DNA of 17,676 bases from an uncultured Collinsella sp. (GCA_902489775.1 CABUBH010000039.1:1-17676); one strand, 5' to 3'; positions 1-6,970 are shown, counted from the first letter of the stretch. Notes: generated by a model not told the origin, from the letters alone. Made by a program: numbers and translations.

Positions 1-145
1 CCTCGGGCAGCTCGTAGCCGTGCAGGTCGGTCGAGCGCATCAGGATCGCGTCGGCCTCCTCGGCGGTGCTTACAAATTCGTAGCCCTCGCCAAACTCGAC
101 TTTGCCGTCTTTAGTGATGTCGTCGATAGTCTTAATCTTGCGCAT
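1..145 (-). CDS. serA: D-3-phosphoglycerate dehydrogenase, N-terminal part (cut by window start)
   Basis: Only the first 48 codons are present, because the gene runs off the left edge. The product begins MRKIKTIDDI and contains EEADAILMRSTDLHGYELP, the pattern of the N-terminal substrate-binding domain of D-2-hydroxyacid dehydrogenases of the SerA type. That enzyme oxidises 3-phosphoglycerate to 3-phosphohydroxypyruvate with NAD+, the first step of serine synthesis in the cytoplasm. The ATG is preceded by AAGGAG with a 7-nt spacer. It lies 72 nt downstream of serC on the same strand with no terminator visible between them, so the two are probably one operon, and serC supports serA over other hydroxyacid dehydrogenases. 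The NAD-binding Rossmann motif is outside the window, so the substrate is inferred from context. Confidence 0.8.
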   Translation of the reverse strand, partial: MRKIKTIDDITKDGKVEFGEGYEFVSTAEEADAILMRSTDLHGYELPE

Positions 146-217
146 GGAAAAACTCCTTAGCAGGTTTTGATCTAAACAGGGTGGTCTGAGGTGGCTGGTC
201 GGCCCGCGCGTTGCGGG

Positions 218-1342
<1,125 letters not shown>

Positions 1343-1380
1343 CTTCTAGGTCCCCCTCGTAGTCGTTTGAACGTTCGGGA

Positions 1381-1390
1381 TACTTTAGCA
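1381..1390 (-). promoter_or_regulatory. Possible extended -10 promoter element for serC
   Basis: On the minus strand this reads TGCTAAAGTA, a TGN extended -10 followed by TAAAGT, about 40 nt before the serC start. No convincing -35 hexamer sits 16-18 nt further upstream, so this is a weak call. An 8-bp palindrome GAACGTTC (1369-1376) lies between it and the ribosome binding site. Confidence 0.25.
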
Positions 1391-1484
1391 CAGTGGAGCG
1401 CCAGGCGCGACCGCATCACAGCAAAACCCGAGTGCGCCGCTATGATTTACAGGATGGTTACATGGGGGAGGGCGGTCGCTAGAC

Positions 1485-3227
1485 CTATATCACCGGGATA
1501 TACCGCGACAGGTACTCCTTGAGAGCGGGGTCGCACACATAGAGATACGTTCCTAGCATGCCGCGCGTCATCAGAACGTAGTAGGCATTGATGATGATCT
1601 TTTGCAGGTCATCATCGTTTGCCTTTTTCTTTGCGACGGTATCTTTGAAGTTTGCCTTGTTAACGCAGACGGCACCCTTGTCGTTGTCGTAGTAAATGTC
1701 GGGACCCAGAATTACGAATCCGTAATTGAGATCGTAGCCCTGCACTGTGTGAATGCAACCAACCTCATTGACGGCGTTGGCCGAGTTGACCCAATCCTTT
1801 TGAGTTGAATTCCAGCGTTTGTGAATGCCCTCGATGACGATATCGAACGCATCTTTATTGGTCTTGGTTTCCCACTTCCAAGCGAAGCCGGCAGTCATGC
1901 GAGATAGGCTGGCTTCTTCTTCCTTGGCTTGTTGTAGGGAGCAGAAGTCTTCGAATCGGTTGACGATGCCAAATTGATAGCGTGGCGCATCGCTTCCGGG
2001 GTCCTTGTCTCGCGAATCGTAGGGCTCCGAGGCAAAGAGCTCATCAAACTTCATGCCGGCATGCATATACGCTTTGTTGTCGAGCAGATCATATACAAAG
2101 TCGAGATACTCATCGCCGCCGCGTACTCGCATTTGGGTGCTCAAGTTGAATTCTTCGGTTTCAATTTTCGCTTCTTCGAGTTGGTTAAGTCGCTGCTCAA
2201 GACCGTCTCGATCGAGACCAGATGCCCTGACTTGCTGCTTGGGGTCATAGAACAGATATGCTTTGTCGCAGCATTTGAATATCCAGTCAACCTGGTTGCT
2301 CGTGTGTGGAAGTCCGAGGCGATCGCAGGTGTTATAGAAAGCCTTGATGCCGGAGCCCATGCTTAGATAATTACCCAATCGATGTGCTTCGTCGACAAGT
2401 AGGATGTCATAACGATCGTTTTTGGTTACGTCACTGGGGCTCAAGATATCGCCAGGCTTTAATCCTGGAAGGAAGTGCGTGAGTTTCCTGAGGGTCTTCT
2501 TCAGGGAATCCATGGGGGTGACAAAACCGACCCGCAGGCCGGAAAGGTTCGGCTCGTTTTTGATTTTGAACATGAGGCTGATGGCGAGGATTGTTTTGCC
2601 TGTTCCCGGCGCGCCATTCACGACGGTTATACGTTCTCTTTTTGAGCCGCCATGTTTTACGTCTTCATGCTCCTGTTCGAGACGTTTATAAATCGTCTCG
2701 ATCGTTTCGTATTGGTCGGGCGTAAGCGTCTTGAAAGGCGAGAACTTGAACAGATCGGAGTTCTCGAGCTCTTCAATCGGATGAATGGCGTAGTTCTCTT
2801 CACGAAGCTTCGTCCAGAGGTCTCGGAACTTCTGCCGATACTGAGGCCGCTCAAAATAATCGAACTGGGCGTAGCCATTATTGGCATTGGTTACCTGGTA
2901 TTTTTCGTCGGCGCAGAACAGCTCAATAAGTCGATTTTCGAACTCGAACGTTGCGGATTGGTTGAAGGTAGGATTGTCGATCAGAAGGGTCCGGTCGAAG
3001 TCCTTCTCAACGTTTGCGGCGTGTTGCTTCATGCGGCGCCGATAATTTGTCGTTTGCCCGATGTACGCCGTTTTGTTTTTGCTGTTGGTCAGGATGTAAA
3101 GAACAGGCCAGCTTTCGTCATGGTGAGCTCCGGGCTTTGGCGTGCCAAAATCCTGCAACGATCCACTTGTCTCGAAGGGCTGAGGTAGGGGAAGTGTGTA
3201 CTGACGAAGGGCGAACTCGTTACTCAT
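1485..3227 (-). CDS. GIY-YIG nuclease / DUF2075 (Schlafen-3-like) helicase fusion protein
   Basis: This 580-residue protein starts MSNEFALRQY. Residues about 40-120 form a GIY-YIG endonuclease domain: LYI (43-45), YIG (55-57), RRRMKQH (63-69), a candidate catalytic Glu (E97) and N114. The remainder is a DUF2075 P-loop helicase-like domain: Walker A GAPGTGKT (205-212), Walker B VDEAH (278-282), and late motifs HTVQGYDLNYGFVILGPD and YVLMTRGMLGTYLYV near the C-terminus. The fold predicts ATP-driven nucleic-acid unwinding coupled to nicking or cutting, but the target is unknown. The start at 3227 was chosen because the ATG overlaps the stop of the MazG-like gene by 8 nt (ATGAGTAA), implying coupled translation; an upstream in-frame ATG would overlap that gene by over 100 nt. 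GC is well below that of flanking core genes, suggesting acquisition. A role in phage or plasmid defence is inference from the domain mix. Confidence 0.88.
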   Translation of the reverse strand: MSNEFALRQYTLPLPQPFETSGSLQDFGTPKPGAHHDESWPVLYILTNSKNKTAYIGQTTNYRRRMKQHAANVEKDFDRTLLIDNPTFNQSATFEFENRLIELFCADEKYQVTNANNGYAQFDYFERPQYRQKFRDLWTKLREENYAIHPIEELENSDLFKFSPFKTLTPDQYETIETIYKRLEQEHEDVKHGGSKRERITVVNGAPGTGKTILAISLMFKIKNEPNLSGLRVGFVTPMDSLKKTLRKLTHFLPGLKPGDILSPSDVTKNDRYDILLVDEAHRLGNYLSMGSGIKAFYNTCDRLGLPHTSNQVDWIFKCCDKAYLFYDPKQQVRASGLDRDGLEQRLNQLEEAKIETEEFNLSTQMRVRGGDEYLDFVYDLLDNKAYMHAGMKFDELFASEPYDSRDKDPGSDAPRYQFGIVNRFEDFCSLQQAKEEEASLSRMTAGFAWKWETKTNKDAFDIVIEGIHKRWNSTQKDWVNSANAVNEVGCIHTVQGYDLNYGFVILGPDIYYDNDKGAVCVNKANFKDTVAKKKANDDDLQKIIINAYYVLMTRGMLGTYLYVCDPALKEYLSRYIPVI

Positions 3228-3576
3228 GATGGCCCGCCTTTCTGTACTCGTTGGAGCTGGTGTCGACGGGATAACGTTCGCCGTTGCGTTTGAGTTTGGA
3301 CGAGAGCGCCGCCTGTAAGTCGATGTCATTGAGGTCGGCAAAGCGCAGAAGGAAAACCAGCGTGTCGGCGACTTCGTCTTCGATGGCTTGGCGCTGCTTG
3401 GGGTCTTGGAACATTTCTGCTATGTGCTCGTCGCTCATAAAGCGGAAGAGCTGTAGCAGCTCGGAGGACTCAGTTGCCATGCCGATGGCGAGTTCTTTTG
3501 GCGTGTGGTATTTGCGCCAATCACGCGCATCGCAAAAATTCCTGACTTGCATCGTCATGGTATCGAGCTTGTCCAT
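3220..3576 (-). CDS. MazG-like nucleotide pyrophosphohydrolase
   Basis: This 118-residue protein carries the all-alpha NTP pyrophosphatase signature: E36-x-x-E39 in MATESSELLQLF and E68-x-x-D71 in EDEVADTLVFLL, which coordinate Mg2+. Family members hydrolyse (d)NTPs to monophosphates and pyrophosphate, acting as house-cleaning enzymes or lowering nucleotide pools. The size matches single-domain relatives of MazG and dCTPase (RS21-C6), not full-length two-domain MazG. Start ATG follows AAGGGGG at a 9-nt spacing. The 3' end overlaps the GIY-YIG-DUF2075 gene by 8 nt, so the pair is a tight two-gene operon. In that setting the enzyme might deplete or edit nucleotides during phage infection, which is inference. 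Substrate cannot be read from sequence. Confidence 0.85.
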   Translation of the reverse strand: MDKLDTMTMQVRNFCDARDWRKYHTPKELAIGMATESSELLQLFRFMSDEHIAEMFQDPKQRQAIEDEVADTLVFLLRFADLNDIDLQAALSSKLKRNGERYPVDTSSNEYRKAGHHE

Positions 3577-3607
3577 TGTCTACAGCCCCCTTGATGGTCA
3601 ATGACAT

Positions 3608-3640
3608 ATTATGGCGTTGTCTGAGATTTATTGCATCTCA
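3608..3640 (-). promoter_or_regulatory. Possible promoter and operator of the mazG-like operon
   Basis: A -10-like CATAAT lies on the minus strand at 3608-3613, about 30 nt before the MazG-like start. The -35 position (3631-3636, ATGCAA) is poor. An inverted repeat TGAGAT-N7-ATCTCA (3622-3640) overlaps the spacer and -35 region, where a repressor could bind. The site lies between this operon and the divergent small gene at 3692. The call is tentative. Confidence 0.3.
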
Positions 3641-3691
3641 TCTGTGGTGCGCGGGTTATGTGGTTGCGGTTGCCCGGCAGGGGGTTTCACC

Positions 3692-3903
3692 ATGAAAATC
3701 AGTGTTGATGTAGATCAGCTACGCGAAGGTTTGCTCGACCGCGCGGGGAGTGCAGCCGGCGTGGGCTTTCCCGCCGCCATGCTCGACGTGATGGATATCG
3801 AGGACGAATCGCCCCAAGAACTCCTAGCCCGAGCCGAACGCAAAGCCTCGACCTCCGCGACCTTGCCGTCGACGACGACTACGGAGCGGGTTGCGACTGG
3901 TGA
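3692..3903 (+). pseudogene. Small conserved-looking protein gene broken by a -1 frameshift
   Basis: A good start (ATG after CAGGGGG, 7-nt spacing) opens MKISVDVDQLREGLLDRAG, continuing through an acidic helical-looking segment to LLARAERK. At 3842-3844 (CGC AAA) the reading frame changes character: the open frame continues as low-complexity AST...TTTT, while the -1 frame gives SLDLRDLAVDDDYGAGCDW and then TGA at 3901-3903. Restoring one A (AAA to AAAA) would give a coherent acidic protein of about 70 residues with the same composition throughout. I therefore read it as a small gene with a single-base deletion in an A run, or a sequencing error there. The shifted frame as it stands runs to 3940 and into the DUF3800 gene on the other strand. 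I do not recognise the family and assign no function. The repaired stop is 7 nt from the DUF3800 stop (convergent). Confidence 0.55.
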
Positions 3904-3910
3904 CCCCGGG

Positions 3911-4588
3911 TCAGTTCATCCTTTTCTTCCTGAGATATAAGAGAAATCCCTTTTTGAACGTCCTTCGGGTTCCAAAAAATAGCCGATCCGTCTTGGTTTC
4001 TTCCTTACTGTCAAACTTGATAGCCGTTAGCTCGATCGTGCAGATGTAGTCAGCAACTTGGAATAGCCGGTAGGCTCGCGGCGTGGCTTCTCGGTATACG
4101 ATGACGTCCTTTGCTAGAACGTACTCGAGCGCAGAATGGATTACCTCTGTTACGATTGGTTGACCGTTGTCGTAGTAAATCTTAACAGTGTCGTATCGTT
4201 GGAAGAATTCCAGATGGTCGAAAAGCTCAACCGTGAGATCCCGCCTCATTCTTTCCGCAAGACCGTTTTGATTGTCGGTGAATTCGCTCATTCGGTATTG
4301 TAGGCAGAGGTAGCGTATGGGGAGATGCTGAATGAACGCGCGAAATGCGCTCAACATGTGCCTTCGCTGCTCCTTGGGAAGATCTTTGTAGTCGCCGTTT
4401 CCATTCAATAGGGGTCCTGCATGAAAAGGCGTATTGGGAAGCGAGGACTGCGACAGGGCGCGCTCGTAGCGGTCAATGCGTTCAACGATTGCATCGTTTT
4501 GATCGTGAAAAACGAGGGTGACGAGGTAGTAGTTGGAGACGCCTCCGAGGTCGCCAGATTCGTCAACAAAGACGGAGAGTTCGCTCAT
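3911..4588 (-). CDS. DUF3800 domain protein
   Basis: This 225-residue protein begins MSELSVFVDESGDLGG. The FVDESGD block (7-13) is the hallmark of DUF3800. Further family-like features are FHAGPLL (55-61), YYDNGQ (138-143, D140) and FQVADYICTIE (176-186, D180), followed by a basic tail ending KKGFLLYLRKKRMN. The spaced acidic residues (D9, E10, D13, D140, D180) suggest a metal-dependent RNase H-like nuclease, but that is inference because the family is named for unknown function. The start at 4588 is chosen over an in-frame ATG at 4666 because it has GGAGG at 6 nt and because the longer form would translate through a terminator hairpin. GC is low (24/60 at 4141-4200). It is transcribed from promoters beyond a short structured leader with its own terminator, so expression needs readthrough. 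Confidence 0.85.
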   Translation of the reverse strand: MSELSVFVDESGDLGGVSNYYLVTLVFHDQNDAIVERIDRYERALSQSSLPNTPFHAGPLLNGNGDYKDLPKEQRRHMLSAFRAFIQHLPIRYLCLQYRMSEFTDNQNGLAERMRRDLTVELFDHLEFFQRYDTVKIYYDNGQPIVTEVIHSALEYVLAKDVIVYREATPRAYRLFQVADYICTIELTAIKFDSKEETKTDRLFFGTRRTFKKGFLLYLRKKRMN

Positions 4589-4591
4589 GGT

Positions 4592-4647
4592 GGGCCTCCA
4601 TTTTTTCAAAAAAATGCCGGGGGTAAGACCCCGGCTCTTGGAGGCCC
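4592..4647 (-). promoter_or_regulatory. Ribosome-binding-site sequestering inverted repeat in the DUF3800 leader
   Basis: The DUF3800 ribosome binding region TGGAGGCCC (4600-4592 on the minus strand) is perfectly complementary over 9 nt to GGGCCTCCA in the leader (4647-4639). The two arms flank the terminator hairpin. In a readthrough RNA they can form an outer stem that hides the GGAGG. The upstream arm overlaps the 3' side of the leader hairpin (4646-4660) by two bases, so the two structures compete slightly. Pairing is seen in sequence; translational control is inferred. Confidence 0.5.
4608..4635 (-). terminator. Intrinsic terminator of RNA copy A
   Basis: On the minus strand a 7-bp GC stem (4629-4635 with 4616-4622, 6-nt loop) is followed by A and seven T. 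It lies between the leader promoters and the DUF3800 ribosome binding site, so it should limit DUF3800 transcription to readthrough. Confidence 0.85.
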
Positions 4648-4664
4648 CTCTTTTGGAGGGAACC
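4608..4664 (-). ncRNA. Small structured RNA, copy A (DUF3800 leader)
   Basis: Predicted RNA of about 57 nt, from about 7 nt past the -10 to the end of the T run. In order it has a hairpin with stem GAGGG/CCCTC (4646-4660, 5-nt loop), a single-stranded CCTCCAAGA linker, and a terminator hairpin with a 7-bp GCCGGGG/CCCCGGC stem and T7. It aligns along its whole length with copy B (4845-4900) and with copy C on the other strand (5019-5074). It doubles as the 5' leader of the DUF3800 gene. From memory, comparative-genomics work (Weinberg and colleagues, 2017) described several structured RNA motifs occurring near DUF3800 genes; whether this is one of them cannot be decided here. Confidence 0.6.
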
Positions 4665-4670
4665 ATATTC

Positions 4671-4700
4671 TTTATACCATGAGATAAGGGGTGCTTTCAA
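4671..4700 (-). promoter_or_regulatory. Promoter P2 of RNA copy A / DUF3800
   Basis: TTGAAA (4700-4695), an 18-nt spacer and TATAAA (4676-4671), with TGG giving an extended -10. The same pieces with a 17-nt spacer precede copy B. Confidence 0.7.
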
Positions 4701-4705
4701 GTATA

Positions 4706-4734
4706 ATTATAATAAGCAAACATATGTTCGTCAA
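4706..4734 (-). promoter_or_regulatory. Promoter P1 upstream of RNA copy A, near-consensus
   Basis: TTGACG (4734-4729), a 17-nt spacer and TATAAT (4711-4706) on the minus strand, 11 of 12 consensus bases. Its predicted start site (around 4699) falls in the -35 of promoter P2, so P1 and P2 are in tandem and both read into copy A and DUF3800. Confidence 0.65.
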
Positions 4735-4844
4735 ACTACCTGCGAAAAGTCCTTAGCCGCCGAGAGGTTGGGTAGAGCGGCTCGTAAATTGCTGACGCAA
4801 GGGCGCCGGTGGTTTCTAGAGAACTGTTTAGTCTTGACTCGCAT
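4735..4844. other. Intergenic spacer with no recognised feature
   Basis: Between promoter P1 and the terminator of copy B I see no plausible gene. There is a weak AGCCGC/GCGGCT inverted repeat (about 4755-4785). Open frames here run across the RNA units and have no codon character. Confidence 0.5.
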
Positions 4845-4871
4845 AAAAAATGCCGGGGGACATCCCCCGGC
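4845..4871 (-). terminator. Intrinsic terminator of RNA copy B
   Basis: A perfect 8-bp GC stem (4852-4859 with 4864-4871, 4-nt loop) is followed on the minus strand by A and six T. Confidence 0.88.
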
Positions 4872-4900
4872 TCTTGGAGGTCCCTCTATTCGAGGGTACC
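4845..4900 (-). ncRNA. Small structured RNA, copy B
   Basis: Predicted RNA of about 56 nt on the minus strand, homologous to copy A: hairpin CCCTC/GAGGG (4882-4896, loop of 5 nt that differs from A), linker ACCTCCAAGA, and terminator hairpin. The 16-nt block CCTCCAAGAGCCGGGG is identical in A and B. The terminator loop differs (A has a 6-nt loop on 7 bp, B a 4-nt loop on 8 bp), yet both stems pair perfectly, which supports selection on structure. No open frame or GGAGG follows, so this copy should act as a free RNA or be a decayed leader. Confidence 0.6.
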
Positions 4901-4906
4901 GATTTC

Positions 4907-4935
4907 TTTATAGCATGAGAGTGGACGGCTTTCAA
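4907..4935 (-). promoter_or_regulatory. Promoter of RNA copy B
   Basis: TTGAAA (4935-4930), a 17-nt spacer and TATAAA (4912-4907), with TGC forming an extended -10. Predicted start near 4900. Confidence 0.7.
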
Positions 4936-5003
4936 ATGGCGCCATGTGGATGGGATGGCGCGCCTGATAAAGCCCTCAATGAATGGCATCTGGCTAACGT
5001 TCG

Positions 5004-5012
5004 TGATATAAA
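5004..5012 (+). promoter_or_regulatory. Extended -10 promoter of RNA copy C
   Basis: TGATATAAA on the plus strand is the same extended -10 (TGN-TATAAA) as in copies A and B. The -35 position (4984-4989, TGGCAT) is poor, so this copy may be weaker or rely on the extended -10. Confidence 0.5.
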
Positions 5013-5018
5013 GAAGTC

Positions 5019-5074
5019 GGTCATCTCAAAAGAGAAGGCTTCCAAGTGCCGGGGACGTTTTCCCCGGCTTTTTT
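5019..5074 (+). ncRNA. Small structured RNA, copy C (opposite strand)
   Basis: Predicted RNA of about 56 nt on the plus strand, oriented away from copies A and B. It has a TCTC-AAAA-GAGA hairpin (5024-5035), linker CTTCCAAGT, and an 8-bp terminator stem. Where A and B have C-G pairs at the top of the first hairpin, C has T-A at one, so sequence changed while pairing was kept. Similarity to A and B begins at the -10 and ends at the T run, so the repeated unit is the whole transcription unit. No protein gene follows before the palindrome at 5106 and the convergent antiporter gene. Confidence 0.55.
5048..5074 (+). terminator. Intrinsic terminator of RNA copy C
   Basis: GCCGGGGA/TCCCCGGC stem (5048-5055 with 5061-5068), 5-nt loop, then TTTTTT (5069-5074). 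Confidence 0.88.
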
Positions 5075-5105
5075 ATTTCGGTGTCAATTCCAACCCATCC
5101 CCTTA

Positions 5106-5178
5106 ATAACTTGCGGTGAAATAGGGACTGAAATGGCTGTTCAGAAGCCTATTCAATCCCTATTTCACCGCAGCTTAT
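5106..5178. repeat. 73-nt near-perfect palindrome
   Basis: Arms TGCGGTGAAATAGGGA (5112-5127) and its exact complement (5157-5172) form a 16-bp stem. An outer ATAA/TTAT pair (5106-5109 with 5175-5178) extends it across a 2x2 mismatch, and an inner imperfect TGAA..GGC/GCC..TTCA stem extends it inward. It starts 12 nt past the antiporter stop and lies after RNA copy C, so it may stop transcription from both sides. There is no T run, and it could also be a MITE-like remnant. Confidence 0.75.
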
Positions 5179-5190
5179 GGGTGGGGATGG

Positions 5191-6792
5191 CTACGACGCC
5201 AGGGTGGCAATGACGGCTTCGTCGCCGGCGTATATGAGGGTGTTGCCGTCGGGGATGATCGTTTGGCCGTCGCGCTTGAGCATCACCACGATAAACGGGT
5301 GCTTGCCCTGCGGCACGTCGCGCAGGCGCTGGCCGGCAAGGCGGCCGTGGGGAGTCACGGTGACCTCGCGCAGCGTAACCTCGGCACGCTCTTCGAACGT
5401 TGGGGCAGCCATCACCAACAGGTCGCCTTCCTCGATCACGGTGTCACCATTGGGCAGCACCGGGTGCGCTCCATCGCGCAGCACCAGGACCACAAGCATG
5501 TTCGTAGCGCTGCCAATGTCGGCAAGCGAGCGTCCGGCAAATGGATGCCCCGTTCCTACCTTGAGCTTGACGAACGACATGCCGTCCTCGTCGCGGTAGT
5601 CGTTAAAGGTGCGGCGGACGTCGCCTTCCGCATCGATCATGACGAGCTTTTTCGCCACCGCCGGCAGCAGCGAGCCCTGTACCACAATGCTCGACACGGC
5701 AATTACAAACACCAGGTCAAATAGGTCGTGGCCTCCGGGAACGCCGGTCACCACGGCAAAGAGGCTAAAGACGACCGACGCGGCACCGCGCAGGCCCGCC
5801 CAGCTTACGAGCGCCACCTGGCGAGGGCTCGTCTTAAAGGGCGCCAGGAGCAGACCGACGGCGATGGGGCGGCTCACGAAGAGCATGAACGCCATGAGTG
5901 CCAGGCCCGGCAGCAGCATTTGCGGCAGGCGCGCGGGCGTCACGAGCAGGCCGAGCAAGAAGAAGATGGTCATCTCGGCCATCTCGGTGAGGGTATCGAA
6001 GAAGTGCGCCAGCTCGACCTTGCCGGCGATGTCACTCGCACCCAGCACGATGCCGGCCAGGTACACGGCCAAAAAGCCGTTGCCGCCCAGGTGGCTCGGC
6101 AGCGCGTAGGCGACGATCGCCACGGCGAACAAAAAGATGGTGTGTGCGCCCTCGGCTGTTGCATGTGCACGCTCGATCAGCCGTGCGCTTGCCCAGCCGA
6201 TGACAAGGCCCAAGCCCACGCCCAGGATGATCTGCTTGGCGAGCAGCATGGGGATATTAATGTCGCCGCCGGCGGCGAGGGTCGCGAGCACCGCGGTGAG
6301 CATGTACGCGACGGGGTCGTTGGAGCCCGATTCGACCTCGAGCAGCGAGTCGGTGCCACCCCTCAGCGATAGGCTGTGCTCGCGCAGCACGCTAAAGACA
6401 CTCGCCGCGTCGGTGGATGCCACAACGGAGCCCAGCAGCAGGCCCCCGACCCAGTCGAAACCCAGGGCGAAATGCGCAAACGCGCCCGTAATGCCGGCAG
6501 TGATGACGACGCCGAGCGTGCTCAGCAGCACCGCGGGCACGGCGACGGGTTTGGCGCGGTCGATGTTGGTGTTAAAACCGCCGTAGAACATGATAAACAG
6601 CAGCGCCGTGCTGCAGACGGTCTCGGTGAGCGCGTAGTCGCTAAAGTCGATGTGCGTCGGGCCGTTGACGCCCAGCAGCATGCCGAGCGCGATAAAGATG
6701 AGCAGGGTGGGGAAGGGGAGCTTTTTACCGACGGGTTTGATGGTCAGGCACAAAATGATGACGAGGCCGATAAAGAGAAGTATCTGGTTCAT
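5191..6792 (-). CDS. K+/H+ antiporter of the CPA1 (CvrA/NhaP2-like) family with C-terminal TrkA-C domains
   Basis: This 533-residue protein has a membrane part of about 12 hydrophobic segments (residues about 4-380) and a soluble tail with two TrkA-C-like repeats (about 407-463 and 476-532), each ending in an E/AGD-type turn. Exchanger signatures are visible: ASTDAASVFSVLR (125-137, D128), LLEVESGSNDPVAYM (150-164, N158 and D159 as likely ion-binding pair) and WAGLRGAASVVFS (331-343). It would exchange cytoplasmic K+ (possibly Na+) for protons across the plasma membrane, and the TrkA-C domains probably gate it through a nucleotide or nucleotide second messenger. The ATG at 6792 has AGGAG about 12 nt upstream, slightly far. 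It is a single gene, convergent with the RNA cluster and divergent from the phosphatase gene. Confidence 0.88.
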   Translation of the reverse strand: MNQILLFIGLVIILCLTIKPVGKKLPFPTLLIFIALGMLLGVNGPTHIDFSDYALTETVCSTALLFIMFYGGFNTNIDRAKPVAVPAVLLSTLGVVITAGITGAFAHFALGFDWVGGLLLGSVVASTDAASVFSVLREHSLSLRGGTDSLLEVESGSNDPVAYMLTAVLATLAAGGDINIPMLLAKQIILGVGLGLVIGWASARLIERAHATAEGAHTIFLFAVAIVAYALPSHLGGNGFLAVYLAGIVLGASDIAGKVELAHFFDTLTEMAEMTIFFLLGLLVTPARLPQMLLPGLALMAFMLFVSRPIAVGLLLAPFKTSPRQVALVSWAGLRGAASVVFSLFAVVTGVPGGHDLFDLVFVIAVSSIVVQGSLLPAVAKKLVMIDAEGDVRRTFNDYRDEDGMSFVKLKVGTGHPFAGRSLADIGSATNMLVVLVLRDGAHPVLPNGDTVIEEGDLLVMAAPTFEERAEVTLREVTVTPHGRLAGQRLRDVPQGKHPFIVVMLKRDGQTIIPDGNTLIYAGDEAVIATLAS

Positions 6793-6941
6793 GGATAGTG
6801 TCCGCTCCTGGGTGGTTGGCGTGGCACGGTCAGTTGTCTGCGGTTATTTGTACCCAAAGACGGTGGGTTTATGGTGCTGGATTGCAGGCGTGCGCGATAT
6901 CGTCACAGGAGACCGTTGGAATGACTGTCGTTTGTAAACCC

Positions 6942-6970
6942 TTCCCAGCTTTATTACGACGGAGTACAAT
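6942..6970 (+). promoter_or_regulatory. Candidate promoter of the metallophosphatase gene
   Basis: TTCCCA (6942-6947), a 17-nt spacer and TACAAT (6965-6970). A TTCAA-C-TTGAA inverted repeat (6985-6995) lies just past the predicted start site and could be an operator. The rest of the 253-bp gap to the antiporter gene shows nothing firm. Confidence 0.45.

Noticed and set aside
3228..3341. Upstream ATG that would add 38 residues to the GIY-YIG-DUF2075 protein
   Set aside because: It would overlap the MazG-like gene by over 100 nt, and the added residues are low-complexity; the ATGAGTAA overlap gives a better start.
4589..4666. Upstream ATG that would add 26 residues to the DUF3800 protein
   Set aside because: Translation would pass through the terminator hairpin; GGAGG supports the ATG at 4588.
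4768..5106. 112-codon plus-strand frame across the RNA cluster
   Set aside because: It reads through two terminators, three RNA units and their promoters, with no ribosome binding site.
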